Positions 60,781 to 64,000 of a stretch of DNA of 64,000 bases are shown one piece after another (positions within the stretch are counted from its first letter, which is position 1; each line of letters opens with the position of its first letter). The translations under genes were made by a program, and so were the position numbers. The notes under the pieces are model-generated. The model saw only the letters and a list, made by a program, of their open reading frames with translations. It was not told where the DNA came from and made no database searches. Origin of the DNA: JABSOG01 sp965277695 (lineage in GTDB: Bacteria > Pseudomonadota > Gammaproteobacteria > Enterobacterales > Alteromonadaceae); NCBI GenBank assembly GCA_965277695.1, contig CBDIDQ010000033.1, forward strand, positions 371,397 to 435,396, in the 5' to 3' direction.

Positions 60781-63762
60781 CTACAGTTTATAATTAACTC
60801 CAAAATAAACCGTACGACCAAAGTACTGAATGGTACCTGTACGTGCGGTGTCGCCAAAGTACGAGATATTGGCTTCATCGGTGAGGTTATCGACAGAAAC
60901 GACCGCTTGCAGGTTTTCTGTGATGTTGTATGACAGTTGCGCTGAGAGGATGGTTTCGTCTTCGAAGTAGGCTGCCTGATCACTACCAATCGCTACCTGT
61001 TTACTTAAGTAAGCGGCACGATGGCGAGCACTTAAGCGAGCAGAGAACAGCTCTTCGTAATCATAGAAAATCGTCGCGCTGTAAACTCTTGGCGATAAAC
61101 CTTCAATCGGTGACAACTCGTCTTCTTCACCAGGTACGGCTGAGCTGACTTCAATTTCACTTTCGGTATAGGAGAAGTTAAGGTTCATCCCTAAACCTGC
61201 CCAAGCACCGGGTAAAGAGGTGAAGGTTTGGGTATAAGCAATTTCAACACCGCGAATATAACCCGCATCTGCACTGTTTTCAGCGCGTTTGTAGGTGCCG
61301 TTTTCCCAAACGATCAGCTCGCCTGTATCTGGGTCAAACGCTTGCTCCTCTGGTGCTGCGGGGATTTCAATCCCGGCTGCGGCAAAGTCGAAGTTCTTGT
61401 TTTCGATATCTTCAACCATGCTGTCGATGTCTTTATTCCACACTGCAAAAACAAAAGCACCATTGCCGTCATCTAGGTAATGCTCGTAAGAGATATCAAT
61501 TTGGTCGGCATAAAACGGTCTTAACAGCGGGCTGGTGCTACTGTCTAGATTCGCCAAATATTGACCAGTTTGGTTATCGCGGTTGAAGTTGAAGTTACCG
61601 CTGTTAGCCATTTTCTTCATGTCTGGACGTGCCAGTACTTGAGCAAAGGCAAAACGTAATTGGTCGTTGTCGGTTAAAGAAAAATTCAGGTTTAACGATG
61701 GCAGGTAATCGGTGTACTTGATGCCTTTGGTGCCACGACGTAATTTGTCTTTGGTTACGCCCAAACCATCGGTAATTGGGGTGCCATTGCCTTCACCCAC
61801 ATTGAGTAATCCGGTGCTGCTCTGGTCGGTTTCAATCACTCGTAAACCAATGTTACCGCTGACTGGCAGACCGAAAAGCTCCATGTCCATATTGGCTTGG
61901 AAATAAGCGGCGGTGACTTCTTCTTTGACTTTATTGCCTTGGGTTAAGGTCCAGTCATGTCCCCAGTCTTTGATTGGGGTGCGATCAACACCGGGTATCC
62001 AAGCATTGAGGATTTCATTATTGTTGACTGCCAGAAAGTTTGGCATTCCAGACAAATCGCCACCAACACCAGTGACTGTGGCCAAGTCTGCGGTTAACTG
62101 AAAGGGCGCAAAACGACCGACTTCAATCGGATTGCCGTCTTCATCAGTGCCGGCATATTGAATGTATTGACCATTACGCATATCAAAATCAGTGGTGCCG
62201 TAAAGGAAGCGAGCGCGGTCTAATTGGTATTCTCGTTCAGATACTCGGATACCGGTTTCAAAAGAACTGAAATATTCGTTGTCGAGTTCATATTTAAAGT
62301 CAATGCGAACCGCATCAGCAGAGTTTTCTTCAACGTGCGGATAAGATTCAGCACTGGTCACCATCACTTTATTGATGTCAGTAAAATCTTGATTGAACTC
62401 AACGTCAGGAATGCCCAGACCATTAAGCTGATAACTCATGATTAGATTGTTATCAATAATTGGGGTTTCAGCGTTGGCGTCTTCAAATACAGCCATACGC
62501 AATACCTGATCAACATAGGTTTCGTCAGCTTCTGAATGGGCAAAATCAACGGTCATCTGCAAGCGATCACTAATATCCCATTCGCCTTTAACGCCAAACG
62601 AAAACAGTTTACTGCTAGTGGAGTTGTTATCGGCCTGAGTCTGTACGTTCATGGTGACATCAGAGCCCTGTAGCGGTGGCGCTTCAACCAGTCCGCTGGC
62701 GTTTCTGATGTAGGTGCCGCCAATCAAAGCGCCATTGCTGATGATAGGGTCGACCAACGATAGCGATGAACCTCTTTGGTCAATGTTGTTTAAACCAGAG
62801 ACGCGTAAACCACGGTCCCACTTGTCTGAATCAAATTCGGAGTAAAACGAATCAACTTGCAGTCTGAAATCGTCCCGAGGTTCCCAGTTTAACCCTAAAA
62901 CAAAGGCATCACGGGTATCTTCACCGCCACGTTCGTTGATTTCAAAACCGCTAGAGGTTAGCAAACCTTCTGGTGCACCGTCGTAGATTTCGTGAATGTT
63001 TTCAGCTTTATCAAACTGATAGTTAACAAAGCGGCTTGATACGGTGGGTTGAAACATGCGGGCATAACCCACTGAAACCCCAAAGGTATCTTCGAATAAT
63101 TTTTTCTGGTAAGAGACGGTGACACGATGACCGATGCTGTCTGAATCTTCATTGTCTGCGGCGGCTTCATTCCAGTTACCATGGCTAGAGAAGCGAAAAG
63201 TGCTGTCTTCTTCGTTGTCTAGCGCATTGGCGGTTTTCAATTCGATAGTACCGGCCACACCACCTTCAATTAATGAAGCTTTTTGTGATTTGTAGACTTG
63301 GGCTTGTTCAATCAGCTCTGAGGGAAATTGGTCAAACTGCACCGCACGACCACCGGCAGAAGAGACTTGCTCGCGACCATTTAAGGTAGAAAATACAAAA
63401 CCGCCGGACAGACCACGAATGTTCAATTCACTGGATTGGCCATCAACACGTACGGAAGTCACACCCGGCAAACGGGTTAGGGAATCCGCGATGGAAACGT
63501 CTGGTAAGCCACCGATATCGTCGGCTGAAATGGCGTCGACTACGGTGTCAGAATAGCGTTTGGTGTTGAGTGATTTGATCACACTGCCACGGAAACCTTT
63601 AATTTGGATGGTTTCGGTGGGTTGAGTGTTAGCCTTTTTCTCAGCTTTTGCTTTTGCTGCTGCTTCTTCTGCGGTGGCATCGGCTGCGATGCTGATACCT
63701 GAGAAGGACAAACCCGCAGCCAATAGACTAAGGGTTAAAATGCTGGGTTTAAATGTGTTCAT
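60781..63762 (-). CDS. Large TonB-dependent receptor (Xanthomonas/Caulobacter type)
   Basis: Receptor of 993 aa in the outer membrane. Signal peptide MNTFKPSILTLSLLAAGLSF to SIAA-D, then an Ala/Lys/Glu-rich linker and TonB-box-like TETIQIKGFRGS. The plug has VSIADSLTRLPGVTSVRVDG and SSELNIRGLSGGFVFSTLNG. The barrel ends FGRTVYFGVNYKL. The plug pattern matches the TonB-dependent receptor subclass that often imports oligosaccharides. With the pullulanase and the Reg_prop sensor in this window, maltodextrin uptake is plausible but not shown. Confidence 0.9.
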   Translation of the reverse strand: MNTFKPSILTLSLLAAGLSFSGISIAADATAEEAAAKAKAEKKANTQPTETIQIKGFRGSVIKSLNTKRYSDTVVDAISADDIGGLPDVSIADSLTRLPGVTSVRVDGQSSELNIRGLSGGFVFSTLNGREQVSSAGGRAVQFDQFPSELIEQAQVYKSQKASLIEGGVAGTIELKTANALDNEEDSTFRFSSHGNWNEAAADNEDSDSIGHRVTVSYQKKLFEDTFGVSVGYARMFQPTVSSRFVNYQFDKAENIHEIYDGAPEGLLTSSGFEINERGGEDTRDAFVLGLNWEPRDDFRLQVDSFYSEFDSDKWDRGLRVSGLNNIDQRGSSLSLVDPIISNGALIGGTYIRNASGLVEAPPLQGSDVTMNVQTQADNNSTSSKLFSFGVKGEWDISDRLQMTVDFAHSEADETYVDQVLRMAVFEDANAETPIIDNNLIMSYQLNGLGIPDVEFNQDFTDINKVMVTSAESYPHVEENSADAVRIDFKYELDNEYFSSFETGIRVSEREYQLDRARFLYGTTDFDMRNGQYIQYAGTDEDGNPIEVGRFAPFQLTADLATVTGVGGDLSGMPNFLAVNNNEILNAWIPGVDRTPIKDWGHDWTLTQGNKVKEEVTAAYFQANMDMELFGLPVSGNIGLRVIETDQSSTGLLNVGEGNGTPITDGLGVTKDKLRRGTKGIKYTDYLPSLNLNFSLTDNDQLRFAFAQVLARPDMKKMANSGNFNFNRDNQTGQYLANLDSSTSPLLRPFYADQIDISYEHYLDDGNGAFVFAVWNKDIDSMVEDIENKNFDFAAAGIEIPAAPEEQAFDPDTGELIVWENGTYKRAENSADAGYIRGVEIAYTQTFTSLPGAWAGLGMNLNFSYTESEIEVSSAVPGEEDELSPIEGLSPRVYSATIFYDYEELFSARLSARHRAAYLSKQVAIGSDQAAYFEDETILSAQLSYNITENLQAVVSVDNLTDEANISYFGDTARTGTIQYFGRTVYFGVNYKL

Positions 63763-64000
63763 TATTTATGTTCCTAATAGCTTTTGTCAGACCAGAGTCT
63801 CGCAGTGGCGTAAATTATAGAACGTCCGTATTACTGTATTATCAGGTTTCAGATACATCGTGACAGTGCATATGCTAACGTCTGTGGTTTTGATTACAAC
63901 TGGGAAAATGTGGCAAAAAACGCACCGAAGCTGGCGTAAAAACGTGCAAAGCCCCACAATTCAACGGCTTGGCGTTGTTTTTAGGGCGCGTGGGCGGGGA
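63763..64000. other. Upstream region of the receptor gene at the window edge
   Basis: No coding frame with a ribosome site was found in the last 238 bp. It presumably holds the promoter of the 993-aa receptor; I could not identify a clear -35/-10 pair or operator. Confidence 0.4.

Overview
The window reads as a chromosomal segment of a marine gammaproteobacterium, most likely in the Alteromonadales (Colwellia/Thalassomonas-like). This rests on family content: two proteins with GlyGly-CTERM tails, two TonB-dependent receptors, a lipoprotein pullulanase, a DinF-type MATE pump, a Bcr-type MFS pump, an RsuA and a large Reg_prop/GGDEF/EAL sensor. Species cannot be fixed from the sequence alone. 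No rRNA, tRNA or CRISPR array was recognised.

Layout. 0-8 kb: housekeeping and accessory enzymes (cytosine deaminase, ureohydrolase, TPR lipoprotein, acetyltransferase, rsuA, acyltransferase, exported methyltransferase, anchored cyclophilin). 8-14.7 kb: S9 peptidase, polysaccharide deacetylase and a MATE pump whose divergent TTG starts overlap, then two small membrane proteins. 15-30 kb: Sel1-repeat protein, DUF6351-like hydrolase, TonB receptor with a structured leader, SPFH protein, and large secreted proteins. 30-38 kb: orphan PemK-like toxin, multicopper oxidase, the ApbE/DUF3570/DUF4266 set, a twice-frameshifted small secreted protein, and a divergent MFS/LysR pair. 39-40.2 kb: a worn patch with a HipB-like regulator lacking a normal start, a 57-aa ORF, a 4 x 16-bp array and a gene with an in-frame stop. 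40-47 kb: the c-di-GMP sensor, a Rieske protein, a two-gene membrane operon and a protein ending in CxxCH. 47-51 kb: pullulanase. 51.7-60.3 kb: accessory island with an ATPase plus nuclease-like pair, a convergent ATPase-methyltransferase fusion, an IS-type transposase and a RhuM-Fic fusion. 60.8-63.8 kb: large TonB receptor.

Two themes run through the window. First, intergenic space is filled by at least five families of dispersed palindromic elements (called R1-R5 here). R5 repeatedly carries a perfect DnaA-box 9-mer. Second, short in-frame tandem repeats, nearly all with a 12-bp unit, have expanded independently inside several unrelated genes. The pullulanase and the 993-aa receptor would fit starch/glycogen use. 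The best candidate for an undescribed system is the 51.8-55.4 kb ATPase/nuclease-like/ATPase-methyltransferase cluster. Its role in defence is inferred from domain content only.
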